From positions 20,766,282 through 20,830,281 of the forward strand of contig NC_044922.1 of NCBI RefSeq assembly GCF_003576645.1: a stretch of 64,000 bases of DNA. The letters run 5' to 3'. The position numbers and the translations under genes were made by a program. The notes below the pieces were generated by a model. The model saw only the letters and a program-made list of their open reading frames with translations. It was not told the DNA's origin and did not search any database. This document shows positions 1 through 12,317 of the stretch, one piece after another. Position 1 is the first letter of the stretch, and every line of letters begins with the position of its first letter. Source of the stretch: Ipomoea triloba. Its lineage: Eukaryota > Streptophyta > Magnoliopsida > Solanales > Convolvulaceae.

Positions 1-1137
1 TTGTTTTTCCTTTTGTTTCCTTATTTTCTTGCAATTTTCTTGCTAGGATTGGCCTCGTTTGAGCTAACGATGCAGGTAATATGATTTGGAGGCACCATTA
101 GTCCACAAAAATGTCAAGGAGTCATGCAAAATAGCAAAGAGAACAAAAGAGTGGAAAGGGAACTCTCGGGGTCGAGTCCACGCCCGCTCCACGCGTGGAG
201 TAAGCGTGGAAAAATTCCAGTAGCGCCCCATGCCCACGTCCATGTGTGGAGGTAGGTGTGGAAAATTTCCAGTGGCACCCCACACTGGCGTCCACGCGTG
301 GAGACGGCGTGGACGGGCACTAGAGACAGCAAAATTTTTCTGCGGGAAAATTCTTTAAATGCCCTTACTCACTTCATTTTGAACCCTTCCATGAAGAAAA
401 CACTCTCCAAAGGTAAAGTTTCTCCATTTTTGTGCTCCAAGCTTAGTGAAATTCAAACTCCATTCACACAATAAGATCATTCTATAAGGTAACCTCTCAA
501 GATCTACATTGCTACATTGTTTTCAAATTTCAAGTTCCTTCTTCCTATTCTTGTTTACATGAACATACATTGTCAAATGCTTCTTATAAGGTTTATGTTG
601 ATTGTGAATAGCATGTATTGTGTAAATAAGCTTGCATTTGTGCTACATTGTATGATTTTGAGGTTATTTGAGCTTATTGTGCTAAATTGAAGAACCCTAG
701 GTTGAAATTTGGGGGTTTCTTCCATGAATTTGCATACATGTGAAATTGGGTATATTTGAGGATGAAATTGAGGTTTTGATTGTCTATTAAGTGTATATTG
801 ATGATTACCCATGTACATTGCTCATTTTAGAAGCTTTCATGATTACTTCACTCTTCAACCTCAAGTTGGTGTTGAGGAAGAAGAAGAAGTTGACTTTTTG
901 TGTTGACTTTTGAGCATGAAATGTTTGAATTGTGTAGTTGAGTTGGTTTGCATATAATAAGTATTGAATATGGGAATTGAAAGAGAAATGTATGAGAAGA
1001 TGTGAAAATCGAATAATGAGAATGTGGAGAGCTTGAAAAATATGTTTATAGTGGTGAATCATAATGATGAATCTCTTGAAATGAATTGTGAAATGCTTCC
1101 TTGTGTTATGTTGCAAAATCTTGTTGTATTGTAGGAA
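1..1137 (+). mobile_element. Athila/Tat-like LTR remnant and 5' leader
   Basis: The first 470 bases resemble the other LTRs of this window. They carry GC-rich palindromic segments (TCCACGCGTGGA at 188-199 and again at 291-302) followed by an AT-rich stretch. Bases 470-1137 have no sustained reading frame and lead into a gag-like ORF starting at 1138, so they read as LTR plus untranslated leader. The LTR start lies outside the window and the PBS was not located. Assignment to the Athila/Tat Gypsy lineage rests on the downstream gag-like protein and on shared features with the LTRs at 13.5-15.6 kb. Confidence 0.5.
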
Positions 1138-2222
1138 ATGGCTTCACAAGGATCATCCTCACGCCAAAACGAAAGGACAGCGAAGAAGGGTAAGTAACAA
1201 ATGGAAGGGCCTAGTACTCAAGTGCCTAAAGAGGAGAATAAGGATGCAAGAGCACCACACCGGGAAATAGTTATGAGCAAAACAATGAAGGGCCATTTCC
1301 GCTACATGTCACAAAAACCCATAACCTGGTGGAACTTCATAGACTTGTCCGCCCTTAATTCTTTAAAATGCCGGGAAGGGGTGGAGCGCCTTATTCACCA
1401 ACCATACTGGAGTGCCATTTTCGGATGGCGTCACGCCACATTCACCCCAGTGGTCCACTGGTTTGTGGCAAGTCTTGAAGTAACAAGAAGGGGCGGAGAT
1501 TTGATAAGCCCCACCATCCGATTTCGTCTCTTCAACAATGACCATCACATATCGATCAACACTTTGGGGAAATTCTTGGGGTTCTACAACCAGGACAACC
1601 AGACGAGGCATTGGTATAGAAGACTCAAGTAGGACTCTGGGACCTCAACACACCAAGAAAGTATTGGAAATCCATAGCTAGACAAAGAATTGATTGGAGT
1701 GGCTCGAGAGTTCTTGGTTCCCACATCAAAAGGGAAGATCTCCGGGTAGTGAGAATAGTGATTACTCATTCATGGGGAGGCCGACGTGGGAATTATGCAA
1801 AGGTGTACAAGGCAGATTTGTTTTCACCATGGAGTATGGATACGAGGAAACCAGTAAACATGGGCATTTTGTGCCGAGGATGGCTCTTGGCTCAGTAGCA
1901 AGAAAAGGTGCATTCAATGTTCATAGGGCCCTTGGTAGCCCGCTTGTGCATTGCCTTGGGTTACCAATCGAAGATAGAATGGACGGAGTACAGGATGTTT
2001 GAGGCAAAGATGGCTCCTATACCACATGAGGAGTTGGTTGCAATGAAACTTACCCGCACACTCCTAGTAAGGGAAGAGGCAGGGCCATCTAGGAAACCTC
2101 CACCCGTTCCACAAGTCCCAATTGCACGGCCCCGTGTTCCATCATCATCCTCAACATCTCTAATAGCATCACCCCTCGTCAGGCATCTTCTGCCACATCC
2201 TTTGTACCCCCACCATCTCTGA
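1138..2222 (+). pseudogene. Athila-like gag/ORF1 (plant transposon protein domain), broken
   Basis: The frame opens with a Met-Ala-Ser-Gln start at 1138. After 19 codons it meets an in-frame TAA (1195-1197), then continues to a TAG at 1630-1632. The middle part (about residues 45-160) has the look of the Athila ORF1 'putative plant transposon protein' domain, with motifs such as ITWWNF and FYNQDN. Past 1632 the similarity-bearing reading shifts frame (GLWDLNTPRKYW), hits another TAG after LLAQ, and resumes as QEKVHSMF until 2222. The tail is proline-rich. At least two nonsense codons and one frameshift mean no full product can be made. The 3' half is repeated at 3368-4029 because of the long direct duplication. 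Confidence 0.6.
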
Positions 2223-3366
2223 TCACGTCACCTCGGGTTTCAACTTCTTTTGCACTGGTGGTTCCACCACCTACTGATCCGGCACCATCTTCATCTTCAC
2301 CATTTCCTAAAGTGCCGGCCCATTTCATTAAGGTGAACGATTGAGAGTCAATGCAAATCTTCCAATACCAACTGCACTTGGAGAGTTTGAAGAAGCTACA
2401 TGAGTGGGAAGTAAGCCAAAGAGATTAGGAGGAAAGACGCCGCGAGATACTTGATGAGCAAAGAATGAAGATGGATCAACTCTGGAAGGAGTATGAGAAA
2501 ATGCAACCCAACCCACCCAAATGAAGGAATTTGAAGAATGAAGAATGGTTCCTTTGGAGTTGCATGATTTTATTTGGCTTTGAATATTTGGTGGAAATTG
2601 TGGACAATGAGTAGTTTATTTGTTTGTTTAATTTCTTTTTCTTTTCCTTTTAGTTGTGAACAATTGGTAGGTTGTTTGATTTTATTGTGGATGAAGTTTA
2701 GCCTACCCAAAGTGTTAGTATAATAGTATTTGACATAAACTAAAGGAAACGTAAATACGAGGAACCTGACCTCGTAAGCAGAAGCGTTAGGATCATCTGA
2801 ATATCCCTAGCCATAGTTGTTATAATTACCGATAGTAAACCTGCATAATAATGTTAGTGTACGTTTTGACTACCACTTTTCCTGAATACTAGATGGTGTG
2901 TGTATTCTGAATATGGGAGCAGTGGGAGGACTATATTGCTTAAAAAGCCTACATGTCATGAATATAGGCAGATATTCAGTTAGCTAAACTGAATATCCTG
3001 AGTTGCCTAACTGACTAAATCACTAATTGACTTAATCATTTACTTGCACCACAATCACTTAATAATATATATCATATTATATATGTGGGAATTGTGACAC
3101 CCCAATTTTTCACAAGCTGAGATAGCTAAAACTTTACACATAAAAGCTGCATATCTCAACAACTATGATGTGTAGTATTTTGCGGTGAGGGGAATGTGAA
3201 GTGGTAAAACGAAGAGTCAAAACTCCCCGAGTGTCGTGTCTCTCAAGGATGGCGAATGGGAATCGAATTAGTGTGTTGGTATCTAAGAGGTTGAAGAGAA
3301 AGAGTTACGGGAATGGCTAGGGGTTGGATTCATTTGTAGGAGAGGGGAAGGTTGATAATGGTTGTG
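1561..3366 (+). repeat. Direct duplication, copy 1 (probable unmerged contig overlap)
   Basis: From 1561 (ACTTTGGGGAAATTC) to the single N at 3367 the sequence is repeated from 3368 onward with a constant offset of 1,807 bp and no difference that I could see. A near-perfect kilobase duplication that begins immediately after a lone N and ends in a short-period tandem repeat is what an unmerged overlap between adjacent contigs looks like. It contains the 3' half of the gag-like pseudogene. Confidence 0.85.
2223..3366. other. Non-coding retrotransposon-derived stretch
   Basis: No convincing gene is present. The stretch contains low-complexity, T-rich sequence after the gag remnant and several GAATATCC-type motifs. 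A segment around 3095-3110 (GTGACACCCC) resembles an LTR end. The last 150 bases match the inner side of the LTR family seen at 5.1-6.4 kb and 15.6 kb, with the shared phrase GGCGAATGGGAATCGAAT. Confidence 0.4.
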
Positions 3367-3367
3367 N

Positions 3368-5180
3368 ACTTTGGGGAAATTCTTGGGGTTCTACAACCAG
3401 GACAACCAGACGAGGCATTGGTATAGAAGACTCAAGTAGGACTCTGGGACCTCAACACACCAAGAAAGTATTGGAAATCCATAGCTAGACAAAGAATTGA
3501 TTGGAGTGGCTCGAGAGTTCTTGGTTCCCACATCAAAAGGGAAGATCTCCGGGTAGTGAGAATAGTGATTACTCATTCATGGGGAGGCCGACGTGGGAAT
3601 TATGCAAAGGTGTACAAGGCAGATTTGTTTTCACCATGGAGTATGGATACGAGGAAACCAGTAAACATGGGCATTTTGTGCCGAGGATGGCTCTTGGCTC
3701 AGTAGCAAGAAAAGGTGCATTCAATGTTCATAGGGCCCTTGGTAGCCCGCTTGTGCATTGCCTTGGGTTACCAATCGAAGATAGAATGGACGGAGTACAG
3801 GATGTTTGAGGCAAAGATGGCTCCTATACCACATGAGGAGTTGGTTGCAATGAAACTTACCCGCACACTCCTAGTAAGGGAAGAGGCAGGGCCATCTAGG
3901 AAACCTCCACCCGTTCCACAAGTCCCAATTGCACGGCCCCGTGTTCCATCATCATCCTCAACATCTCTAATAGCATCACCCCTCGTCAGGCATCTTCTGC
4001 CACATCCTTTGTACCCCCACCATCTCTGATCACGTCACCTCGGGTTTCAACTTCTTTTGCACTGGTGGTTCCACCACCTACTGATCCGGCACCATCTTCA
4101 TCTTCACCATTTCCTAAAGTGCCGGCCCATTTCATTAAGGTGAACGATTGAGAGTCAATGCAAATCTTCCAATACCAACTGCACTTGGAGAGTTTGAAGA
4201 AGCTACATGAGTGGGAAGTAAGCCAAAGAGATTAGGAGGAAAGACGCCGCGAGATACTTGATGAGCAAAGAATGAAGATGGATCAACTCTGGAAGGAGTA
4301 TGAGAAAATGCAACCCAACCCACCCAAATGAAGGAATTTGAAGAATGAAGAATGGTTCCTTTGGAGTTGCATGATTTTATTTGGCTTTGAATATTTGGTG
4401 GAAATTGTGGACAATGAGTAGTTTATTTGTTTGTTTAATTTCTTTTTCTTTTCCTTTTAGTTGTGAACAATTGGTAGGTTGTTTGATTTTATTGTGGATG
4501 AAGTTTAGCCTACCCAAAGTGTTAGTATAATAGTATTTGACATAAACTAAAGGAAACGTAAATACGAGGAACCTGACCTCGTAAGCAGAAGCGTTAGGAT
4601 CATCTGAATATCCCTAGCCATAGTTGTTATAATTACCGATAGTAAACCTGCATAATAATGTTAGTGTACGTTTTGACTACCACTTTTCCTGAATACTAGA
4701 TGGTGTGTGTATTCTGAATATGGGAGCAGTGGGAGGACTATATTGCTTAAAAAGCCTACATGTCATGAATATAGGCAGATATTCAGTTAGCTAAACTGAA
4801 TATCCTGAGTTGCCTAACTGACTAAATCACTAATTGACTTAATCATTTACTTGCACCACAATCACTTAATAATATATATCATATTATATATGTGGGAATT
4901 GTGACACCCCAATTTTTCACAAGCTGAGATAGCTAAAACTTTACACATAAAAGCTGCATATCTCAACAACTATGATGTGTAGTATTTTGCGGTGAGGGGA
5001 ATGTGAAGTGGTAAAACGAAGAGTCAAAACTCCCCGAGTGTCGTGTCTCTCAAGGATGGCGAATGGGAATCGAATTAGTGTGTTGGTATCTAAGAGGTTG
5101 AAGAGAAAGAGTTACGGGAATGGCTAGGGGTTGGATTCATTTGTAGGAGAGGGGAAGGTTGATGGCTAGGGGTTGGATTC
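3368..5180 (+). repeat. Direct duplication, copy 2
   Basis: This is the second copy of 1561-3366. It includes a duplicate of the gag-like fragments (3501-3809 in one frame, 3715-4029 in another). Its right end runs into the 42-bp repeat block at 5120-5329, exactly where copy 1 stops at the N. The gag fragments here should not be counted as a second gene. Confidence 0.85.
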
Positions 5181-6423
5181 ATTTGTAGGAGAGGGGAAGG
5201 TTGATAGCTAGGGGTTGGATTCATTTGTAGGAGAGGGGAAGGTTGATAATGGTTGTGGTAAAAATAAATGGAAAGGCGGAGATGTTGATAATGGTTGTGG
5301 TAAAAATAAATGGAAAGGCGGAGATAGTGGCCTTAGGCTTCTCTATGTGGACTATCTTTGTATGGTCTCGTGAGCTAGAGATGTGGAATAGACTAGGGAG
5401 TTCATGGCACATCACCAAGTGGCGTCACACTTTGGACTCCCACATCCTCATTCGGTTGGGGCATTTCATCGAACACTTTGTCTACCACTCCTCTCGCATC
5501 TTGTCCTTCGGACTAAGAGCGGAGATGTGTGTGAGTGAGACTCGTGAGTGGCCGCTATCGCGCACACACTCACTTCCTTTGAGTTTGCTACCTAAGGTGC
5601 ACACTTAGGCACAAAGCAGTATGAACATCATCCACACAAGATCATCATCTAACAATCAAAAAGCTCACATTTAATCTAGCAATTTATATCAAACATCCAT
5701 ATAGATTAACCTTGGGGCCACCAATCCCCTTTCTATTCTACTCTAACATACTAAAGAAACAAGACAAAGAAAAGAAATCTCAAAGAAACAAGTATTGAAT
5801 TAGAAATAGGAGAGAATAGTTACCACCCTTGGAAAGGGGATCTTTAAAATCTTGATCTTGAAATCCCTATCTTCAATCTTGCCCTTGGATCTAATCTAAA
5901 CTATAAGAGAAAGGAATTTTCCCCCAAGAGGGGAGAAAACCCTCTAGATCTATTCTATTCTATGCTATTGTATGCTAAAAATCTGATCCCTAAGGCTTGG
6001 GATAATGATCCTTATATAGTGGGAACAAAACAGGGGCAAAATAGACATTTTTCCCGAAGCTAAATTTTAGGGTGTCACAGGGCTCTCGACGCGTCGAGCC
6101 AGGGGCTCGACGCGTCGAGCCCTGAATACATTTTTCTGCGATCTTTCCACACGCGTGGTGGCGGTCGTGGGGAGCTTCTGGAATGTTTCCACGCCCCTCT
6201 GCGTGGGAGGCTCCTGCTTCACGGTTTCTTCATTTTCTGCTCAGTTTGTGGCCTTGAGTCCTCCTTTTGGCTGCAGAATACCTAAAAAGCATCTTCCAAA
6301 CTCTCGTTAGAAGTTTTGGTCACATCTGAGTCTAAACGCATGATATTCTTATGAAATGGTAATAAACTCTACAATTCTAGCCTGTAAATGACCCTTAAAA
6401 TAGTCTATTCTTGGTGCTTATCA
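5107..6423 (-). mobile_element. Athila/Tat-like LTR, minus strand
   Basis: Read on the minus strand it begins TGATAAGCACCAAGAATAG at 6423, like the plus-strand LTRs starting at 13474 and 14460. It then passes through GC-rich palindromes (CTCGACGCGTCGAG at 6085-6098, an 18-bp palindrome at 6104-6121, and an ACGCGT segment near 6150), a TTATATAG motif, and the block around 5400-5560 that is shared in inverted orientation with 15230-15400. It ends near GTAACTCTTT at about 5107. The inner boundary is blurred by the 42-bp repeat block. Confidence 0.6.
5120..5329. repeat. Five consecutive 42-bp units (two sequence types)
   Basis: Units start at 5120, 5162, 5204, 5246 and 5288. The first three share GGCTAGGGGTTGGATTC; the last two share AATGGTTGTGGTAAAAAT. 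All are exactly 42 bp although the two types are unrelated in sequence. Copy 1 of the long duplication reads straight from one type into the other with a single copy of each, so the extra copies appear to have been added at the contig join. Confidence 0.85.
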
Positions 6424-7148
6424 AACTACTCATACTATAGCAGAAGCGATTTAAAACTTAGCGGGTGTCATGCCACACCTAGGTAAAACACGGCCTAGAT
6501 GCACAGGCTATCCAAAAACCATCCATAAAATCCTCAAAACATAATAGTAACAAACTAGTCAAGATACATAATCCAAAACAAAGGCACACAGGCCCGAAAG
6601 GAGTCTAAAACGTCATCTAGTCTAAGCAAGCATAACATAGCTCTAGCGCGCTCTCGGCTTAGACTACTCCATACCTGGAAAACATTTAGAAAACCATTAG
6701 CAAAAGAATGCTAAGCAACCACCACTCACACTCGTGAGAACATGCATAATATAATAAGCTTGTAAATAGGTTTACACACCCATATAGAATATACACACCA
6801 ACGAACTGTTCTTTAGTTAAAACGGAGACTCAACAACAACAAGCTGAATAAGCCATAAACCAAGGACTCTCCAAGTAAAACAAATATCCAATATGAATGT
6901 ACAAGGCAACAAGTCTATAACGGAATACCAACTGAATCATAACCTCAACAGATTACTCACAAAGAAACCACCAAACCGTAATATATCAAGGAATAACGGA
7001 TAACAACTGAGATACAACTCAACTAAAGAACCATAAGGAACCAAACAAACATCATACCAAAGATAAACACCAAACCATACTCTCCGACCACAATACCATC
7101 CCTCATACCAACCACCAAACCAAAGTTAGTACACTGAGGCATAAAGCC

Positions 7149-7290
7149 CAACCACAGAGGCAAATGATGCCCACAGTTAGTTCCACAGAGGCAAATGATG
7201 CCCATTATCACAGAGGCGAAAGCCCAACCACAGAGGCAAATGATGCCCATTACCACAGAGGCGAAAGCCCACAATTAGATACACAAAGGC
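7149..7290. repeat. CAGAGGCAAATGATGCCC short tandem repeats
   Basis: Alternating units of CACAGAGGCAAATGATGCCC and CACAGAGGCGAAAGCCC give a composite period of about 45 bp. The equivalent part of the plus-strand LTR (about 11380-11560) has the reverse-complement repeat (GGCATTGTGTGCCTCTGTG), so this array belongs to the LTR family. It is unrelated to the 42-bp artefact. Confidence 0.75.
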
Positions 7291-8129
7291 AAATGTTGCC
7301 CACAGTTAGCTCACCCTCAACAGACCAAAAGATACTCAAAAGACTCACATCTCCACATCCAACCTCAGACTCATCCCCAAGAATTATCCACCCACAGTGT
7401 TCATCTCAGGTTATGAACACAACATACACTCAGAGTAATAACCAAGGATTCAACCAACCATACTAGCTCAACAAATCAAGATAAGGAACCAAAAGGCATG
7501 AATAAATACTCAAGAACCAAGGTGGAATACTCAACAAAATATCCAAACAAGTTCCAGAATCAGAGATGAATCAACAAGACAACAGATCAACAAAAACAGC
7601 TATTGGAGACAGAACCAGGATAGACCTTGCGGAACGTTCCGGCGGAACGCCCTGCACCGCTACACCCTTCCGCACGAAGGGGCGGATCCCCCCAACGGAT
7701 CGCCTCCCTCCGCCGCACCTTACCGCCCTTACACTTGCGGAACACACTGGCGGGACACATTATACCGCCGGTGTGCACCGTAAGTGCATAATCAACGCAC
7801 TACAACTCCCAGACAGAACAGAATATGATGAATTATTCCATAATGCAAAAATATGATCAGATTGCCCAGATTACACATCTCAGAAGCCAAATAAACATGG
7901 AATCCATAACAATAGATGCTGATACTCATCAAGATGCAAAGGATCAAGAACACAAGTTCAATAACCCATCAAAAATATATCACAAATCATCAAGAACAAA
8001 GGCTAAACCAAGAAATTTCCACAGGATTCGAAATCACCAAGTATTATACATAGATCAAGAGTGTAAAATAGGTTTTAGTGAGACATGATGGTTACCTCTT
8101 GTAGCACAACTTCAAACTAAGCAAACACC

Positions 8130-8255
8130 TTCCTCTTCACAAGCCACTCCCACCCACTTGATCATCTCACCTTCCTCTTCACAAGCCACTCCCACCCACT
8201 TGATCATCTTTTCTTCCTCTTCACAAGCCACTCCCACCCACTTGATCATCTTTTC
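8130..8255. repeat. Three 42-bp units
   Basis: Units at 8130, 8172 and 8214 share TTCCTCTTCACAAGCCACTC and differ only in their last few bases. The period is exactly 42 bp, as at six other unrelated places in the window. Confidence 0.9.
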
Positions 8256-8766
8256 TCAAAGAAAGATCCCAAAAGAACACCATAAGGACTTATAAAAAGA
8301 TCATGAAAATGAGATGATACAAGGCATATTCCTAAAGAAAAACACTTACCCAAGCCCTAGAAATCCTAAAGGAACAATCTTTGTCTTGAATCTTGAAGAA
8401 TAGAAGATAGTGTATATTGTAGGGTTCTTAGGAAACGATAAGATAGGAAGAGTTATTTTGTAGGAGAATGAAAAGGGTAGGAAGAGTTAACACAAACTCT
8501 TTTATATGGATAGGAAGATCATTACATACATAGTGTATATATTATATTAGGGTAACTAGAATAAATAATGGGCTTTTATAAAGAATGGGTCTTGCATTAT
8601 TCAATATAATACTAGTAAGTATGAAATTGGTCCTTCAAAAATAAATAAATTGGGCCATTACAAAATATTTTTACTTATAAGAAATATAAGGATCCAATTT
8701 AAAGAAATCCCTTATAGGAATTAAATTAAGAATTGGGCCTTAGAATAGATAATTTATTCCGGAATA

Positions 8767-8769
<3 letters not shown>

Positions 8770-8830
<61 letters not shown>
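8770..8830. repeat. (AT)n microsatellite
   Basis: About 30 uninterrupted AT dinucleotides lie within the minus-strand LTR, near its 5' side. Confidence 0.95.
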
Positions 8831-8832
<2 letters not shown>

Positions 8833-9155
8833 AGAACGAAGCCCAATTAAATCAAATAAATTACATGGTAGAAATAATTACCTGTCTCAAGGCTTGAACG
8901 GAAATACGGGGTGTTACAGGAATAAACTTACACAAAGACGTTAAACGTGGCGCTCTTGAAAGGTACCCCAAGCCAAAAAGAGAGAGAGAAAATAGCAACC
9001 ATGAGAGGAGAGAGGTAGAAAGGTTGATATTGATATTCTTTATTCTTTTCATTAACCTTTGATTGTAGGGACCTTTGAGGGGTAATGACTTTATAGGATG
9101 CTTGAATTGTATAATGGAGGGATATTCACGTATTGGTATATCTTCTATCCCTTCT

Positions 9156-9414
9156 TGTGAGCATAAATATAATATGTGCAGCCCAACTATCAGCTTAGGC
9201 TTTTAGTTGGGTGGAACACATGCTTCAATTTAGTATCAGAGCCATGCAAAAGGTCATGGGTTCGAATCTCCGCGTCACCCACAAAAAGATACTTCCACGT
9301 GTTGCTTGGTTGGAATCCACCGCACACGTTGAGGGGGCGTGTGAGCATAAATATAATATGTGCAGCCCAACTATCAGCTTAGGCTTTTAGTTGGGTGGAA
9401 CACATGTTTCAATT
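9156..9414 (+). mobile_element. TRIM-like miniature LTR element with 5-bp TSD
   Basis: Two 75-bp direct repeats (9156-9230 and 9340-9414), differing at one base that I could see, both begin TGTGAGCATAAATATAATA. Directly after the first repeat is TAGTATCAGAGCCATGC, which resembles the usual tRNA-Met primer-binding site. Directly before the second is GAGGGGGCG, a polypurine tract. The flanks are CTTCT at 9151-9155 and CTTCT at 9415-9419, a perfect 5-bp target-site duplication. The element has no coding capacity. LTRs, PBS, PPT and TSD in 259 bp fit a terminal-repeat retrotransposon in miniature. The LTR ends in AATT rather than CA, so the exact end could be off by a few bases. Confidence 0.85.
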
Positions 9415-9748
9415 CTTCTCATTTTTTTTGGTACCCCGTTTGATTTTTAAAAGTGTGAAAATGTTATCTATGAGTTTTGCTTGTTTAATACACATAGGAT
9501 GAGCTTGGCATGATTATTGATCTTTATATGGGTGCATTTTTTATTGTCCTAAGCCCAGAAGCACCTCTAAAGTGTGGAAAGGTGTTCTTTATGTTCTTTA
9601 ATAGACCCATGCTCCTTTTTCCACCGATCCCCATGGCAACATCGAGGACGATGTTTGCTTTTAAAGTGTGAAAAGGATGCATTGCATGCTTAAAATGTTT
9701 ATTGCTTGAATTGATTGATTGGTTGTGCTTATCTTATGGGTGTGTTTA

Positions 9749-12317
9749 TGTGATACCCCAGATTTAATTCATGACTTGAATCCCGGTAATTATTCCTACC
9801 GCGTGATTAATTTTATTAATTGGGCTCCGATTCTTTAAATAGAGATATATTCCATACTCTAGTTTATTTATTTAGTTAAAAGGGCTCAATTCCTTAATTT
9901 AATCTTGTAAGTGATTTTTCCATTTGGATCTTTTATTCCTTATAGTAAATTAAATATTTAATGGCCCAATTTTTGAATGATCATGTTCTATACTCATTAA
10001 ATTAATAATTAATTTGGATGAGCCCATTCCTTATGAATGAGCCCATACTTTATTCTAACACCCTAATGATAGATATACACTATGTATGTAATAATTTCCA
10101 AAGTCATATAAAAAGCCTTATAATAATCATTCCTAGCTTTTCCTTCTCCTGCAAAAGGTTTCCCCTCACCCTTTCATTTCCAAAGAACCCTAAACACACA
10201 CTATCCTTCATCTTAGCAAGACTTCAAGAAAGGTTGCTCTTTTAGGAACCATGGTTCTTGGGTAAGCATTAATCCTTAGGTAGATTGCATTTTTTCTCAT
10301 GATTTCATAGTCTTTTTACAAGTTCTTATTATACTCTCTTTGGGGATTCTTGGGGTAAAGGTGATCAAGGGGGTGAAGGTGACTTGAGGGATTGAGCATA
10401 GAAGTGGGGATTGCTTGGATTGTTAAAGCTCTAAGAGGTAATTTTCCATGTTACACTAAAACCTACTTTCACTCTTGAATCTATGAATATTATTTGGTGT
10501 TTGGAATCCTGTGGAATTTCTTGGTGTTTAGCCTTTGATTGGTTGGATTGTGAACCTATCTTGTGGATTATTGGACTGGTGTTCATTATCCTTTCATTGT
10601 GATGAGTATTTGTATCTATTATTATGGATTCCATGTATTATTTGGTCTTTGAGATGTGTAATCTGTGCAATCTGAACATATTCTGTATTATGTGTTGGAT
10701 TATCGTGTATTCTGTTCTGGTCTGGGAGTGGTGTACTGGGATTGCACTTGTGGTGCATTCAAGTGGTATAATGTGTCCCGCCTAGGTAATCCATAAGTGT
10801 CTGGTGGTATGGGTTGGCGGAAGGGAGGACTCCGCTTAGGAGCCCGTACCATCCCACGGAAGGTTGCGGCGGACCAAGGTGATCCGCGAGTATGTTCCGC
10901 CAGTTGGGGCGGTGGAGAGTGACGGAAGAAGGTGTTCCGTCGTTGGGTTCCACCAGTTTGGACGGTGGAAGGTGACAGACAAGGATGTTCCGCCATTGTG
11001 TTCCGCCAGTTCGCGTTACTATTCCAGTAGTTATTTTGTGGTCTGTTGACTCTGTTGTTCCTCTTTGATTCTGGGATATGTCCTGAACATATTGTTGAGT
11101 ATTCTCCCTTGATTTGTTGAGTAATTATTCTAGATCATTAGTGGTTTATCTTGGATTATTGAGCTAGTATTGTGGGTTGATTCTTTGGTTATTATTCTGA
11201 GTTGAGCACTGTTGGTGGAGTAATTCTTTTGGGAATGAATCTGAATTTAGTATGTGGAGACCTTGAGTCCTTTTGAGTATCTCTTGTCTTGTTGAGTCTT
11301 TAATAACCTTTGGAAGTGGTTGGTGGAATTATGACTTTACTTGTGGTTGTTATTATGAGAGGAATTGTTGGGCTTTGTTGCCTCTGTGTTGGTTGGGCAT
11401 TGTGTGCCTCTGTGATTAGGCATTGTGTGCCTCTGTGATTAGGCATTGTATGCCTATGTGATTGGGCTCGTGTGCCTCTGTGATTGGGCATTGTATGCCT
11501 CTTTGATTGGGCATTGTATGCCTCTGTGATTGGGCTTCACGGATTGGGCTTTATGCCTCTGTGTTGTGATATTAGTATGATGGTTTGGTTGGGTGGTTTG
11601 GTATGATGGTTTGGTAGTTGTGATTTGGATCTTATCCTTTGTATTATGGTTTTGGGGTCACTCTAAGGGAGTGTTGTGAGATTGTCTTTGGTTGGTTTCA
11701 TTTGTGGTTATTCTGTTGAACTGTGACTTAGTTGGTATCTTGGTATAGACATGTTGTCTTATGCATTCGTTACTTGATATTGGATTCATTTGGAAGTGTC
11801 TTTGGTTTGTGATTCATTCAGCTTGTTGTTGTTGAGTCATCTAATTTAAATAAAGAACAGTTTCGTTGGTGCGTATATTCTATACGTGTGTGTGTAAACC
11901 TATTTACAAACCATACTATACTATGTATTTCTCACGAGTGTGAGTGGTTGATTTCTTAGCATTTCTTTGCTAATATTTTCCGAAACTGTTTTCCAGGTAT
12001 GAAGTAGATTGAGCCGAGAGCGCGCTAGTGATAGATCTACTTCGTTCTATGCTTAGTCTAGTGGATTGTTTAGACGTTTTTGGGCCTGTGTGCCTTAGAC
12101 AATGTTTTCTGTATTGACTATTACAACTATTTTTACTTTATGGATTAGTATTGTGGATTCTTAGCCTGTGCATCTAGGATTGGATTTACCTAGGTGTGGC
12201 ATGACACCCGTTTGAGTATTAGTATGCTTCTGCTTTATTATGTTGTTAGTTCTGAGATTGCTAGCTTTTATATTAAGTTTATGCCAATCTCAGCGTGAAA
12301 ATTTGGGGGGTGTCACA
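9749..12317 (+). mobile_element. Solo Gypsy-type LTR, 2,569 bp
   Basis: The segment starts TGTGATACCCCAGA and ends GGGGGGTGTCACA, so its termini are the short inverted repeat TGTGA/TCACA. Flanks are GTTTA (9744-9748) and GTTTG (12318-12322), a 4-of-5 match for a target duplication. There is no internal region or second LTR nearby in the same orientation, which fits unequal recombination leaving one LTR. A TGCCTCTGTGATTGGGC array lies at 11380-11560, and CTCACGAGTGTGAG at about 11931. It interrupts the 3' UTR of the older Gypsy element. Confidence 0.75.

Larger units (their letters stand above)
6424..8918 (-). mobile_element. Gypsy-type LTR, minus strand, truncated
   Basis: On the minus strand it begins TGTAACACCCCGTATTTCC at 8918. 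It carries the same landmarks, in the same order, as the plus-strand LTR at 9749-12317: an (AT)n tract or AT-rich part, CCGCC-rich blocks around 7630-7790, CAGAGG repeats, CTCACGAGTGTGAG near 6725, and TACCTAGGTGTGGCATG near 6470. The expected TGTCACA end is missing and similarity stops where the Athila-like LTR starts at 6423. It therefore looks like a truncated LTR, inverted relative to the copy at 9.7-12.3 kb. The two are clearly diverged. Confidence 0.6.

Noticed and set aside
7023..7466. ORFs over the CAGAGGCAAATG repeats
   Set aside because: They follow from the 45-bp repeat period and lie inside an LTR on both strands.
9231..9290. tRNA-like sequence (GTATCAGAGCC followed by GGGTTCGAATC)
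   Set aside because: It looks like a tRNA B box, but it sits directly after a 75-bp LTR and works as the PBS region of the TRIM. There is no matching A box or cloverleaf.
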